Of a stretch of 64,000 nt of DNA, positions 9,159-19,321 are shown in pieces (position 1 is the first letter of the stretch; each line of letters begins with the position of its first letter). A program made the translations under genes and the position numbers. The notes below the pieces were generated by a model. It saw only the letters and a list, made by a program, of their open reading frames with translations. It had not been told where the DNA came from and did no database searches. Origin of the DNA: Bog-473 sp963726005 (lineage in GTDB: Bacteria > Actinomycetota > Acidimicrobiia > Acidimicrobiales > RAAP-2); assembly GCA_963726005.1 (NCBI GenBank), contig CAVSAT010000006.1:62001-126000 (forward strand). The letters run 5' to 3'.

Positions 9159-10944
9159 TCAGGGGTTGTCCACCATGACGGGGACAGGCGCGGCTGTGAG
9201 AAGACTTCCCCGTCACGTTGCGGGCGATGGTGCGCAGCTCGTAATTGCCGTTGGAAACCGTCGAGGTGTTCCACGCACCAAGCCAGCCGTACAAAGAGCC
9301 CTTTGCCCGAGAGATCGTCACATCGTTACGTCCGTTTCCCGAGACGACGTAGTCAACCTTCACGATCCCGTTCTGGTCGGAGGCACTGGCGTCAAGTTGG
9401 ACGAGGCCGCTCAGCCGCGCGCCTGGTGACGGAAGAATAATGCGCGTTGTGGGGACCACCTGTCCGTATGGCCAGGTGTAGCCGTCCTTCGCGTACATTG
9501 CAGCGTCGGCCGTCCCGAACATGCTCAGATGATGCACACGCATAACCCGAATCAATCCTGGAATCGTCGCAACAATGGGGCAGTCGCACCCGGGGATCAA
9601 GCTGTTGATCTGATAGGTTCGAGTCCATTGGTTCCCGTTGACGGTGGCGTTTGCCGCAGTTTTCAGAACCACGGACCACCCCCAGCCTCCTTGCGATCCC
9701 GTCACAGTCCCGACGAGCAGCTGCAGTGCGATGATGCCGGCGACCAGGGGGGTCACCATCCAAGGGATCATCCGAGGCCGCGACGATTGGCAAACTCTCG
9801 AAGTGAAAACTCGATGTGGCTCGTCCGCCTCGGCCTTGGGCATATACCCCATGACCACCATCACTTTCGCCCGCCACCGGCGCACCCGCTCATCCGAGGG
9901 TTCCCAGACACTGAGCAGGGTCAAGCAACAGCCGACGATGACCAACAGAGTGAACGTCATGTAGTGGGAACTGCCAGCCCCGTTCAGTCCTTGGTAAACT
10001 CGTTCGCTGGTTGTCATCATCGTGAAGAGCAGCCCGTAGGCCGTGATGGCAACACCCAACGGAGCCCCGCTCGCGTCGTCTCGATGTCTCCCGACTGCAA
10101 TGACCACCCAGCAGGCGACAAGGAAGATGACCACTCCGAGGGCCATGATCGCGTAGGTCCCCGCGTTCGGAGCGGGTGGTACGCCCAAACCGAGCACGTC
10201 GCCCATGAGGACGAAGAAGAATTTCGCTGTGGCGACAGGGTGCCTCAAGGCGTAGAAAGACACACCCTGTAGATTGAGGTTGTAGAAGTAGACGAATCCC
10301 ACGACGACGCCGAGTCCGAGCCAGGTGAGCGACATTCGATGCGAACGGTTCCGCTGGTACAACAACAACAGCCCGACAGGCCAGATCAAAAGCCCCTGGA
10401 TCGACGAGTAGCTGCCGACGGTGGCCACGACGAGGGCGACGCCCAATACGATCCACGTCAGACGAGGACGATCGAGCAGGAACAGTGAGAGGGCGAGCGA
10501 AAAATAAACCAAGTACCAGGCCAATTGAAAGCCCCACAGCATGTCCCCGAACTGGACGAGCGACATCATCAGAGCTGCGATTGGGAGATACCAGAGCCAG
10601 TTGATCGAAGGGGACCGAAGTTTGTGCGCCAAGAGGATGGCCGCCGTCGAGATCGTCATGAGCACGCCGCTCAGATACACCTCAAAAACTGTGTTGAAAC
10701 GCACCGTTCGGGCCAACAGCAGTACGACCAAATTGGGGAAGAAGACCCTGTTCTCCCCATGTTGCGCCCAAAGTTCAGACAGAGTCAGCTTGCCCGAGTA
10801 CCAGTGAGAAAGAAGCTGCACGTCCCACCACTGGTCCCAGAAGATCGAGTTCACGGCCCAGTGGTGAATGAAGAGGAAATAGCCAGCTACGAGCGCAGCA
10901 AAAGCCACGAATGCCAAGGCTGTTGTGAACTTGGTCTGGGCCAT
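9159..10944 (-). CDS. Large polytopic membrane protein with C-terminal Ig-like domain (one-base frameshift near the end)
   Basis: About 594 aa after frame repair. Start ATG 10944 (MAQTKFTTALAFVAF) has GAGGG upstream; the GTG at 11016 would add 24 unlikely residues. Roughly eleven to twelve predicted membrane helices follow, with an early loop FWDQWWDVQLLSHWY and HGENRVFFPN; the general plan resembles GT-C-type lipid-linked glycosyltransferases, but no family motif is certain. After the last helix an extracytoplasmic tail ends in an Ig-like module: LVQLDASASDQNG, GSLYGWLGAWNTSTVSNGNY. As written the frame runs on to 9091 with a low-quality tail; removing one base at 9205-9211 (ACG GGG A AGT CTT) gives SLLTAAPVPVMVDNP and a stop at 9159, matching the domain end in the phosphoesterase at 14729. 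Possible role: surface glycan assembly (inference). Confidence 0.75.
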
Positions 10945-11887
10945 GCCGCCCTCAGGCGCCAGCGTTCCGGCTGTTCTCGCCTCCGCGTCAGGGCCCGAGG
11001 TCCGCAGCGTCCGCACGTGAACCCCGAAACGAACACGACAGCACGATGAGGAGCCTCACCCTGTTCTCCAACCTCCCTTGGCCCCAAGAATAACAAATAA
11101 GAATTGGCTCAGGAGGGTGGCAGGACCCGCCGCGCAAGGAGCAGGAGCCGAAGCTCGACGCTGCCGGGGCGGGGCCGGCGCCACCGGGAAACCAGGGGGC
11201 ACCGCGGCGCGGGGCGGGGAGCGCGGGGTAGGACTAGCAGCCCCGGGGAGGCAATTTCGACGAGGGCCAAAGGAGAACTCTCTTGTTGCGAAAATCCGAC
11301 TGGGGCGAAATTGGCTTCGCGTGCGCCTAGCTGGATTCGATGAAATCATGCGGCCGTGTAGCTCGATCTTAGATTCGCTTCAAGGCTGAAAATTGCAGAC
11401 TCGGCCCAGCGGATGGTCGAGGGGCACCTTGACCGATTTCCCTGATTGCTGGCTGACCGGTGCTTGGCAGACGGGATCTCCGAGGTGACGGCGCAGACGG
11501 TCGCGACCTTCGGAGGGGGCTCACCGCTGAGTTCTGAGATCGTCACAATGCCACGGGCCTCTATCAGAAGCCCACGCGCGGTAACGGTGATGCCAATCCT
11601 GGCGCGTGTTCTCTATGACAGCCTGCTCAGAAATGTTTCGCCGGCTCTTCCCGAGCCAACACGAGGTCCGGGGAGATACGAAGCCCATCGAGCATTCGGC
11701 TTGGACACGGATTTCGAGTATTTCGTAGAGGTAGACATTGCTCTTCATGTACGACGGTCGGGGGCACCGTGGCGTCGTGGCCCGGGCAAGCACCGCCTCT
11801 GCGGCGACGGTGGCGGGCGTCATGGTAGATGCAATCCCTGGTCCTCCTAACCGGGATGACGTCGGCCGGCGTCTTCAGCAAGGTCTG
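10945..11887. other. Gene-free stretch of about 940 bp
   Basis: Open frames here are short, lack ribosome-binding sites and give low-complexity Arg/Pro/Gly translations. Base composition is more mixed than in neighbouring genes (AT-rich patches near 11085-11110 and 11270-11400). I recognise no RNA, repeat or gene remnant. It separates two membrane-protein genes read on the minus strand and may hold the promoter of the one ending at 9159. Confidence 0.4.
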
Positions 11888-13519
11888 TCAATGACCGGAG
11901 GCCACATGGATGCTGGTCGTCCCGGCAGGCGGCTGCCATACGAGGGAGGTGATGCCGCTGGCATTGACCAAAGTGTGGGCATGGAGGCGATAACGCACGA
12001 AGGCGATCGCCCGGATGTCGTCGGCCGCCTCGGTGTCGGGGATCTGGTTCTCGGCCGCGGGATCGAACACGAACACCACCTCCCGGCTCCGGACCGGAAA
12101 CGACCCATTGGGATAGAACCAGTAACAGTACGGGCGGGAGCAGAATCTGCCCATGATGCTGATGGTGCTGATTACCTCGGCATCAGCCGGTGTGAGGGCC
12201 AGGGCCCTCCTGATCTGGGTCGCCTGGGCCTCGCCGACTTGGGAGATCCCGGCGCGGACGTTGACGGGCGCCAGCCCCACGCCGTAAGACAGGGCCTGCA
12301 CCGTCACCACGAGCGCCACGGCGATCGCGGGGATCCAGCCGTAGCGGAACCGCTGGGCCGTCCACACAAGCACCATGACCGTTCCGAGCAGCACGAACGG
12401 GTAGACCGCGGCGTTCTGGAACCCCTGATCGATCAGCGCGGTGTTGGCGCTCAAGGCATTCGTGACCATGACCACCACGGGGACTCCGAATCCCCAGGCA
12501 GAGGCCAGCCCGACCACACCGACCTGTTTGACCAGGACGTACATGCTGGTCAGGCGCTCATTGAGCTGGTCGATGACCCGTGTCGGATGGAGGAGTATTC
12601 CGGAGATCAGGATGGCGATGCCGGTGCGACCGGACAGCGTCCGCCGTCCGACCAGGTGGGCGTAGGTGGTGATGCCCGATCCGGCGCTGGCGCCGAGGAC
12701 TGAGACAACTGCCAACCAGCCGATGGCGGCGGCGACGACCAGGGCCCCTTGGCGCCGGGTCTCCCGACCGGCCAGCAGTGCCGAGATGCCCAGCCCGACC
12801 AGGGTGATGGCGGCGAAGGTGCCACACGTCAACGCGATCACCACCCAGATCCACGCCCGCCGGTACCGGCCCGACCACAGGTCGCGACCGGCCAACAGGA
12901 CGAACAAGGTGGAGATGGGCTCCATGTGGAAGTCGGAGGAGAGGATCTGGTAGGCGCCCGGGCTGGCTACCAGCACTGCCAGCACCACCGATGCCACGCC
13001 AGCGGCGGGCCACCACGGCACCGTGCGCCGCTCCAGGTAGTCCACGATCCAGAGGAAGACCGCGAAACCGCTGCCGGCCAGGGCCAAGTCCTGGATCCAC
13101 AGCAGGGCCACCGACCCCGAATACACCAGGTGAACGAGGGCCAACGGCCAGACGATGAGCTCGAAGTCGCTCTTGAAGAACGGGAAGTGGTAGATCGTGT
13201 CGTACGGATTCAGGTGGCCCTGGCCGATCAGAGTCCAGGCCTGGTTGTAGGTTGCGAAGTCCTCACCCAGATAGTCGTGGTGGTAGATGGTCGTGGAGTA
13301 AACGACCAAGCCGATGCACCAGAGCCCCATGACCACGGCGCCGGCAACCCGCAGCCACTTCCATCGTCGCTCGGGTCCCCCGGGATCGCCGTCGGTCGAA
13401 GGTAGAAGGTCCGAGGCCGCTTCCGGACCGGCCAAGACGGCAGTGACGTGGGCGACTCTCACAAAGCGATCCGTGCTTCCGGGTACGTCAGTCGAAGAGG
13501 CACGTCGAAGTGTTCTCAC
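11888..13519 (-). CDS. Polytopic membrane protein, DUF2079-like
   Basis: 543-aa integral membrane protein with a cytoplasmic N-terminus of about 55 aa and ten or more predicted helices. The region SSDFHMEPISTLFVLLAGRD and the early TIYHHDYLGEDFATYNQAW resemble DUF2079 proteins, a group with a GT-C glycosyltransferase-like layout, but the match is by eye. After the last helix (AVALVVTVQALSYGVGL) is an extracytoplasmic domain of about 120 aa with a paired-Cys segment (GRFCSRPYCYWFYPN). Catalytic residues and donor are unknown. It lies 208 bp downstream of the LysR gene on the same strand. The start at 13519 is the first in frame and gives a long soluble leader; a later start closer to helix 1 is possible. 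Confidence 0.65.
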   Translation of the reverse strand: MRTLRRASSTDVPGSTDRFVRVAHVTAVLAGPEAASDLLPSTDGDPGGPERRWKWLRVAGAVVMGLWCIGLVVYSTTIYHHDYLGEDFATYNQAWTLIGQGHLNPYDTIYHFPFFKSDFELIVWPLALVHLVYSGSVALLWIQDLALAGSGFAVFLWIVDYLERRTVPWWPAAGVASVVLAVLVASPGAYQILSSDFHMEPISTLFVLLAGRDLWSGRYRRAWIWVVIALTCGTFAAITLVGLGISALLAGRETRRQGALVVAAAIGWLAVVSVLGASAGSGITTYAHLVGRRTLSGRTGIAILISGILLHPTRVIDQLNERLTSMYVLVKQVGVVGLASAWGFGVPVVVMVTNALSANTALIDQGFQNAAVYPFVLLGTVMVLVWTAQRFRYGWIPAIAVALVVTVQALSYGVGLAPVNVRAGISQVGEAQATQIRRALALTPADAEVISTISIMGRFCSRPYCYWFYPNGSFPVRSREVVFVFDPAAENQIPDTEAADDIRAIAFVRYRLHAHTLVNASGITSLVWQPPAGTTSIHVASGH

Positions 13520-13727
13520 TCAGAAGCCTCATCGGCAAGTCATCATGTTCGGGCGTCGCCCGAAAGTGGCGTGAGCGGCGACCTCTACTTTCCAAGCGCC
13601 CCCGCCCGGTGCCCCTACCAATAGACAGACCCGCGTTCGAACCCCGGACGACCGCCCGAGTAGCAGAGCGCTGTGCCGTCGCCAGTCCGTCGGATCGTCA
13701 ACACGACCAACGGACAGCTGCTACAGC

Positions 13728-14603
13728 TTACGGGCGATTCGAGTGCGCGGTTTGCGTCAGATCCATGAGCCGCAGGGCGGCTCTGGAGATCGGACCGATG
13801 CGATGCACGAACCCGACCGTGACGGTCTGAGGTGGATCGAAGGGCCGGACATCGATTCCCTCGTAGCCAGCCACGACGCATCTGTAGGACAGGAAGGATC
13901 CCATTCCAGCCTGGGCGGCTGCGATCCAGGATCCTCGGTCCTCGATGACGAGTGACGCCTGCGGGGTGGTCCCCGTCTCTCTCGATGCCATGTTGTCGAT
14001 GAGCTGACGCCGTCCCGAGCTCGCCGGCGGCATGATGAGCGGCTGCGTCACGACGTCGTCCCACGACACCGCGGCTGGAAGATCGGAGTCGACCGGGGAG
14101 ACCAGAACGATTTCCAGCTCGGCCATCGGCTTCACGGTGAGTTGGCGATCACGAGCGAACGGGGTCAGCTCACTGAAGCCGATCTCCGCCTCCTGGGCTT
14201 GGACCTTGCGGAGCATGTCGTGGGCGTCATCGGCGCGACACACGCTGATCTCGAGATTGGTTTCGCTGCGACCAAGCTCGCTCAGCGCCGCCGTGAGCAG
14301 CAGCCCGTTCGTGGGCGTGGTCGCGATGACGAGCTCAGCCTTGTTCGCAGCTGTTCGCGCTTTCCGTCCCACGGCATCGACGGCCGCGAGGGCATCGCGA
14401 GCGGCCTCCACGACTCCGAGGCCCGCTTCGGTGGGGACCAGGCATCGACCGGAGAGGCAGAACACCGTGACGCCGTGCTCGACTTCGAAACAGCGAATGG
14501 ACCGCGAGATCACCGGCTGGGTGACACGCAACGACCGAGCCGCGCCGCTCACCGAGCCGAAGTCGCTGACGGCGACGAGGTAACGGAGCTGCTGGACATT
14601 CAT
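13728..14603 (-). CDS. LysR-family transcriptional regulator
   Basis: 291 aa, typical family length. The N-terminal winged helix-turn-helix is clear: MNVQQLRYLVAVSDFGSVSG, then RSLRVTQPVISRSIRCFE. The remainder (residues about 90-290) is the periplasmic-binding-protein-like effector domain, with ATTPTNGLLL and GFSELTPFARD at the expected places. ATG 14603 is the natural start. The gene is divergent from the phosphoesterase at 14729, and LysR proteins often control the divergent neighbour, so that gene is the first candidate target (inference). The intervening 125 bp shows no obvious T-N11-A box that I would trust. Confidence 0.9.
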   Translation of the reverse strand: MNVQQLRYLVAVSDFGSVSGAARSLRVTQPVISRSIRCFEVEHGVTVFCLSGRCLVPTEAGLGVVEAARDALAAVDAVGRKARTAANKAELVIATTPTNGLLLTAALSELGRSETNLEISVCRADDAHDMLRKVQAQEAEIGFSELTPFARDRQLTVKPMAELEIVLVSPVDSDLPAAVSWDDVVTQPLIMPPASSGRRQLIDNMASRETGTTPQASLVIEDRGSWIAAAQAGMGSFLSYRCVVAGYEGIDVRPFDPPQTVTVGFVHRIGPISRAALRLMDLTQTAHSNRP

Positions 14604-14728
14604 GCCTTCAGAGCATAGGTGCGATGCCTAGAAGAGTGCTTGTGGTCACCCACACTTGATGATCATCTGTGGAACCTGTACCGCCGCCAGGCTCCTTGCG
14701 GCGAGCGCGCAGACCGGGGAGGTCATCG

Positions 14729-16942
14729 ATGGTTCGGCTGAGACGACTGATGACGGGGGGCACTGTCGCTGTTCTCGTAATGCTGTCGGCCGCCGCCCTG
14801 GGCCAGGCGGGGAACGTCATCGGCGCCCAGGCCGCCGTCGTGAGGGCAGCCCTGGCGCCGGGATCGATCAACAACATCATGGTCATAGACCTCGAGAACG
14901 AGAACGAGACCAGCACGTTCGGGCCTGGTTCGGCGGCGACCTACCTCAACGACACGCTCGTGCCCGAGGGCGAGCTGCTGCAGAACTACTACGCCACCGG
15001 CCACGTGAGCCTCGACAACTACATTGCGCAGATCTCCGGCCAGGCTCCGACACCCTTGACCGACTCGGACTGCGACCTTGGCGAGTACGTCAACGTAACT
15101 CCGGGGACCGACGAGGCAAACGGCTCGAACTATCCCGGCCAAGTCGACGGCAACGGCTGCGTGTTCCCGGCGCCCACTACGACGAGTCACGGTGCGCCGA
15201 CCATCGCCGACCAGCTCGACGCCGTCTACCCACCTGACCCTTCGACACACGTGGCCTCCTGGCGGGAGTATGCCGAGGACATGGGCAACGATGCGACCCG
15301 AGACGGTGGAACGGCCGACCCGCTGGGCGGAACCGACTGCGCCCACCCGACCTTGGGTGGCACGGACAGTGCGGAATTTGCCGAGTCGTCCGACCAGTAC
15401 GCCACACGGCACAACCCGTTCGTGTACTTCCACTCCATCGTCGATCACACCGCGGAGTGCAACGCCAACGTGCGGCCCCTCGGGACCGTTGGGGTCGGGA
15501 CGTCCAGCACCTTCAACGGCACGTCACTTCCCGACACATTCACCGGGCACCTGGCCAACGATCTGTCCAGTACTGCGACCACTCCCCGGTTTGGCTTCAT
15601 CACCCCGAACCTCTGTGACGACGGGCACGACGGAACCTGCACCGGCACCAACTTGGAGGGCGGCAAAACGGGCGGTCTCGCCGGTGCGGACATCTGGCTC
15701 AAGCACTACATGCCCCTGATCATGGCCTCCCCGTCGTACCAGTCCGGCCAGATGCTCGTCGTCGTGACCTCTGACGAAGGCGCAATCACCGACACGACGG
15801 CGTGCTGCAACGAGCAGCCCGGACCCAACTGGGCCTATCCGGGATTTAGTCCACTGCTGGGCACACCGACCGGGCCCGCCCCCGGCGGTGGCCGGGTCGG
15901 GGCACTCCTCCTCAACTCCAAATACATCCAGCCCGGGACCGTCGATACGACGGGCTCCTACAACCACTACTCGGCTCTGCGGAGCTACGAGGATCTGCTG
16001 GGCCTCACGAGTGGGGGTGCGGATGGCTACGGCCACATCGGTTTCGCCGCCACATCCGGACTGACGCCTTTCGGCCAGGACATTTTCCAACCCGATACCG
16101 GGCCGACCATCGCCACGGACCCGACCAGCCAGTCAGCGCCGTCCGGTGCAACACTCACCTTCACGGCGGCCGCCAACATCGCCACGCCGACCGCGCAATG
16201 GCAGGTCTCGGCAAACCGGGGGTCCTCGTGGCTCAGCATCCCGGGTGCGACCTCGACCACCATCACGACGGGCACGCTCTCTACCCTCGAAAACGGGTGG
16301 GAGGTCAGGACCGTCTTTACCAACCACGTGGGATCGGCGACCACCAACCCCGCCACGATCACAGTGGCACCGAATACCAACGTGGTGCTGCCGGCGAGCA
16401 ACGCCACGATAAGCGGTGGTCAGTACCTCGACACCATCGCCTCGCCCGGGGTCACCCAGGTACAGTACGAGCTCTCCGGTGGAACGTTGAGCGATGCGGT
16501 GGTCGCGACGGCCAGCCCGACCCTCTACGGCTGGATCGCAAGTTGGGATTCGACGACCGTCCCCAACGGTTCCTATACGCTCCAGAGCGTCGCGTCGTAT
16601 GCGGGCGGCGTTGCCGGCACCAGTCCAGGCGTCACGATCACTGTCAACAATCCGCCACCGAAGCCCAACGTGGTGCTGCCGGCGAGCAACGCCACGATAA
16701 GCGGTGGTCAGTACCTCGACACCATCGCCTCGCCCGGGGTCACCCAGGTACAGTACGAGCTCTCGGGTGGAACGTTGAGCGATGCGGTGGTCGCGACGGC
16801 CAGCCCGACCCTCTACGGCTGGATCGCAAGTTGGGATTCGAGGACCGTCCCCAACGGTTCCTATACCCTCCAGAGTGTCGCGTCGTATGCGGGCGGCGTT
16901 GCCGGCACCAGTCCAGGCGTCACGATCGTCGTCGCGAACTGA
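14729..16942 (+). CDS. Secreted phosphoesterase (PF04185-like) with three C-terminal Ig-like domains
   Basis: Exported hydrolase of the acid phosphatase/phospholipase C superfamily, 737 aa from ATG 14729, chosen because GGGGAGG lies at 14716-14722 and a signal peptide (MVRLRRLMTGG then TVAVLVMLSAAALG) begins there. The catalytic part (to about residue 455) shows IMVIDLENENETSTF, YYATGHVSLDNYIAQISG, RHNPFVYFHSI, ITPNLCDDGHDG, VVVTSDEGA and SYNHYSALRSYEDLLGL, matching family metal-site blocks. Then come one Ig-like domain (TFTAAANIATPTAQWQVSAN) and two almost identical 88-aa Ig-like modules (VVLPASNATISGG, TLYGWIASWDS, VPNGSYTLQSVAS). No wall-sorting signal or final helix is visible, so the protein is probably released or glycan-bound. 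It is divergent from the LysR gene. Confidence 0.88.
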   Translation: MVRLRRLMTGGTVAVLVMLSAAALGQAGNVIGAQAAVVRAALAPGSINNIMVIDLENENETSTFGPGSAATYLNDTLVPEGELLQNYYATGHVSLDNYIAQISGQAPTPLTDSDCDLGEYVNVTPGTDEANGSNYPGQVDGNGCVFPAPTTTSHGAPTIADQLDAVYPPDPSTHVASWREYAEDMGNDATRDGGTADPLGGTDCAHPTLGGTDSAEFAESSDQYATRHNPFVYFHSIVDHTAECNANVRPLGTVGVGTSSTFNGTSLPDTFTGHLANDLSSTATTPRFGFITPNLCDDGHDGTCTGTNLEGGKTGGLAGADIWLKHYMPLIMASPSYQSGQMLVVVTSDEGAITDTTACCNEQPGPNWAYPGFSPLLGTPTGPAPGGGRVGALLLNSKYIQPGTVDTTGSYNHYSALRSYEDLLGLTSGGADGYGHIGFAATSGLTPFGQDIFQPDTGPTIATDPTSQSAPSGATLTFTAAANIATPTAQWQVSANRGSSWLSIPGATSTTITTGTLSTLENGWEVRTVFTNHVGSATTNPATITVAPNTNVVLPASNATISGGQYLDTIASPGVTQVQYELSGGTLSDAVVATASPTLYGWIASWDSTTVPNGSYTLQSVASYAGGVAGTSPGVTITVNNPPPKPNVVLPASNATISGGQYLDTIASPGVTQVQYELSGGTLSDAVVATASPTLYGWIASWDSRTVPNGSYTLQSVASYAGGVAGTSPGVTIVVAN
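16379..16931 (+). repeat. Tandem duplication, 288-bp period, coding for Ig-like modules
   Basis: Copy 1 begins at 16379 and copy 2 at 16667, each opening AACGTGGTGCTGCCGGCGAG. Over about 265 bp I count four substitutions by eye (for example GACGACCGTC versus GAGGACCGTC, and TATACGCTCCAGAGCGTC versus TATACCCTCCAGAGTGTC). The period is a multiple of three, so the frame is kept. The near-identity at DNA level implies a recent duplication or gene conversion. Confidence 0.93.
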
Positions 16943-17283
16943 CGCCGAAACTGCCGCTACTCGGCTGCCTAGGGATCGGGGCCCATCAATGACAAGCCGT
17001 GAGAACTCCTTCGCCTACATGATCGGCATGTCTGTTGGCTCAGGAAGTCAACGGTTCGAAACGAACGTCAAAGTCGTGGATTCGAGGCCCATTTTGCGGG
17101 CCGCCGCGGGGGGTTCGGCGGTGCAGATGAAGACCAGCGTTACCCTGCCCCATAGCGGCACTTACACGGGGATTACCCGCCGACGAACCGTTTCCACCTG
17201 CTCTCGTCGCACGCCCGGCCGGAGGTCGGCGGCGTGGTGGTGCGCTCGAACCGCGACGACGTATTGATCAGCGCCGCCGAGGG
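16943..17283. other. Intergenic region between convergent genes
   Basis: About 340 bp between the ends of the phosphoesterase and the DUF2142-like gene. I see no gene with a credible start and no clear terminator hairpin with a T-run. Confidence 0.4.
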
Positions 17284-18958
17284 TCACTCCACAGCAGAGC
17301 CGACTGGCTCCGAACGCGCCACACTCGCCATCGACACCTCCGCTGGTGAGCCGTCACCGGTGTCGTCACGAGGGCCCGTGATGTCAACGATGGACATGAC
17401 GAAGGAGACAAGCAGCCCAGTGGCGACCAGCGACCACAGCGCCATGACGGCATTTCCGAAGGGAGGGCCCCACGTCCCGTGCAGGACGTCGACGGGACCC
17501 GGAAGCCCGGTCGCGTAGCGCCGTTGTGTCGTGTAGAAAGCGCCGAAGTCAGCGACGCCGATTGCGATGCACATCAGTACCGTGAGCCGTGAGCGGATCC
17601 TTCCCAGAACCGCCGCTCCGTCAATCAGGGCGGTGGCCAGGATCGGGATGCCGGTCGCCATTGGAAGGGTGTAACGACCCTGCCAGAACAAGTTCAGCCG
17701 GTGCGCCTCGTGGTACTGGATTGCGATGGGGACAAGGACGACGATCGCGAGCAGGACGATAAGGGCGATGATGCCGCGCGCTCTCGCGCTGCTGAACGCG
17801 AGGAGCACGAGCACCCCGATAGCGGCATACCAGACGAGGTACGTCAGGAGGGGCGACGGGGTGTCGAGCCATCCGAAGACGCCGATGATCTGCTGGAGCC
17901 AGTTCCCGGTGAGGCTCCAGATGGCAAGGAGCAGCTGTGCGCCTCCCTTCCTGGGGAGTGTGGCCTGGCCCGCCATCAGATCGTTCGCGTGCGCGACGGT
18001 TATCCACACGACCCCGGCGACAGCCGAGATGACCACGACGACAATGGGCACGCGCAGCGATCGCTGCTGCAGGAGCTGGACGACAGCGCGACGCCCGGCG
18101 AGGATGCCCAAAACGACCAGGATGAGCACGACCCAGAGCGGCGAGATCCCTCGTGAGAGCATCAGGACGACGGCGGACGACGTGAGAACGAGCACCAGGC
18201 CGCGAGGCGGAGCCTCAGCCCGCTCGAGCACCAGAACCAGACCCGCAGTCCACATACAGAGCGCCGCACAGATCTCCGGGCCGTTTGGGTTCACGACACC
18301 ACCCATGAACAGTGTCATTGGGGTCACGGCCAGGAGCACACCCACGAGCATGAAGGCTCGCCTCGACCACGCGGCAGATGCTCATGAACGCGAGTGCCAC
18401 GAAGAGCGCCGAGAGCGCGGCGCTGACGAGCCGCATAGCGTAGATGCCCCCCGTTGATTCAGAGACCAGCGAAGGGATCCCGACGATCGCGTAATAGAGC
18501 GGGGGATAGCGGCCAGCGGACGTAGTGCTCTCCACCGCATTGGAGTCGGTCGTGAGCGGTCGCGCGCACGATGCGGGCACTGAGATCCTAAAGCGATAGC
18601 AATCTGAGTACCGGCCACTGTCCGCGATCGACGCCGGCACGGTCACGGCTGTGGTGGCGCTCGAAGAACCACCCACGGGTGTGCCGATGAGTTGCCCATG
18701 GTCGAGTGCGACGGCATGGACGACGTGTGCGGGTTCGTCCGGAGAGGAGAACAGCGGACTGGCGAGGCTCCACGCGGCCATGTTGAGAAAGACCAAGACG
18801 AACGACACGGTGAAGACCCGGAGCGGACTCGATAGCACGGCCTCGGTCAACACGCGCACCCGGCCCGGGCGTCGGTCCGCACGCGGACCGTGGCGGGGCG
18901 TGGCGTTCACTGAACTCCCGGCAAAGACGGTCGGAGGTATGACACATCCATCAACCAT
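17284..18958 (-). CDS. DUF2142-like polytopic membrane protein, split by a one-base frameshift
   Basis: About 557 aa if repaired. The N-terminal half (from ATG 18958) has a soluble leader, helix 1 (FTVSFVLVFLNMAAWSLA), then SSPDEPAHVVHAVALDHG and GRYPPLYYAIVGIPSL, which are hallmark segments of DUF2142 proteins (GT-C-like membrane proteins found in surface polysaccharide loci). The frame breaks at about 18364: removing one base joins FMSICRVV to RRAFMLVGVLLAVTPM and NPNGPEICAA, also DUF2142-like. Length minus one base is a multiple of three. At least ten helices are predicted. Role by analogy: sugar transfer or polymer assembly at the membrane; no substrate can be assigned. Confidence 0.75.
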
Positions 18959-19321
18959 CTGACAGTTCTGACGCGCACGCAGCCAATCGTACGGGACGTA
19001 CTTCGGGGGACGGGGTTACGTCTGCGCTGCACCCACACCAAAGCATTTCGCCAACGACCGACCTTGTGCCCGGCGAATCCCCAAGAGATCACTTGGCCGG
19101 TGCCGGTCCGCTCCCAACCAGCTCCCCTTCAGCAGAGCTCAGTCCGTCACGAAGGTCGACTCGACCGACCGACCGAGCGCGAGTCCTGACCGCCGATTGC
19201 TGGCACCAAGCGACCTCGAGTCCGTAATCAGCTCGATCCCCGATCGGCGCGGCGCTTCGGCCGTGCGAGCGTCGGGCACACCACTACCAGTTGCTATTCC
19301 GCATGCCAGGAATCATTCTGA
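18959..19321. other. Intergenic stretch, nothing recognised
   Basis: About 360 bp upstream of the DUF2142-like gene and downstream of the small gene ending at 19322. The only open frame lacks a ribosome-binding site and resembles nothing. Confidence 0.4.

Noticed and set aside
8636..9178. A 180-codon plus-strand open frame spanning the tRNA gene
   Set aside because: It reads through a tRNA and a simple repeat, has no ribosome-binding site and looks like nothing known.
9616..9626. An 11-base match (GGTTCGAGTCC) to the T arm of tRNA-Val, as a possible attachment-site copy
   Set aside because: It is short, lies inside the coding region of a membrane protein and has no flanking tRNA 3' end; chance is sufficient.
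11078..11850. Several open frames of 60 to 130 codons in the gap between the membrane-protein genes
   Set aside because: None has a credible ribosome-binding site, consistent codon use or recognisable sequence.
13616..13680. A tRNA-like segment on the minus strand around GGGGTTCGAACGCGGG
   Set aside because: The T-stem has a mismatch and I found no D arm, anticodon arm or acceptor stem at the right distances.
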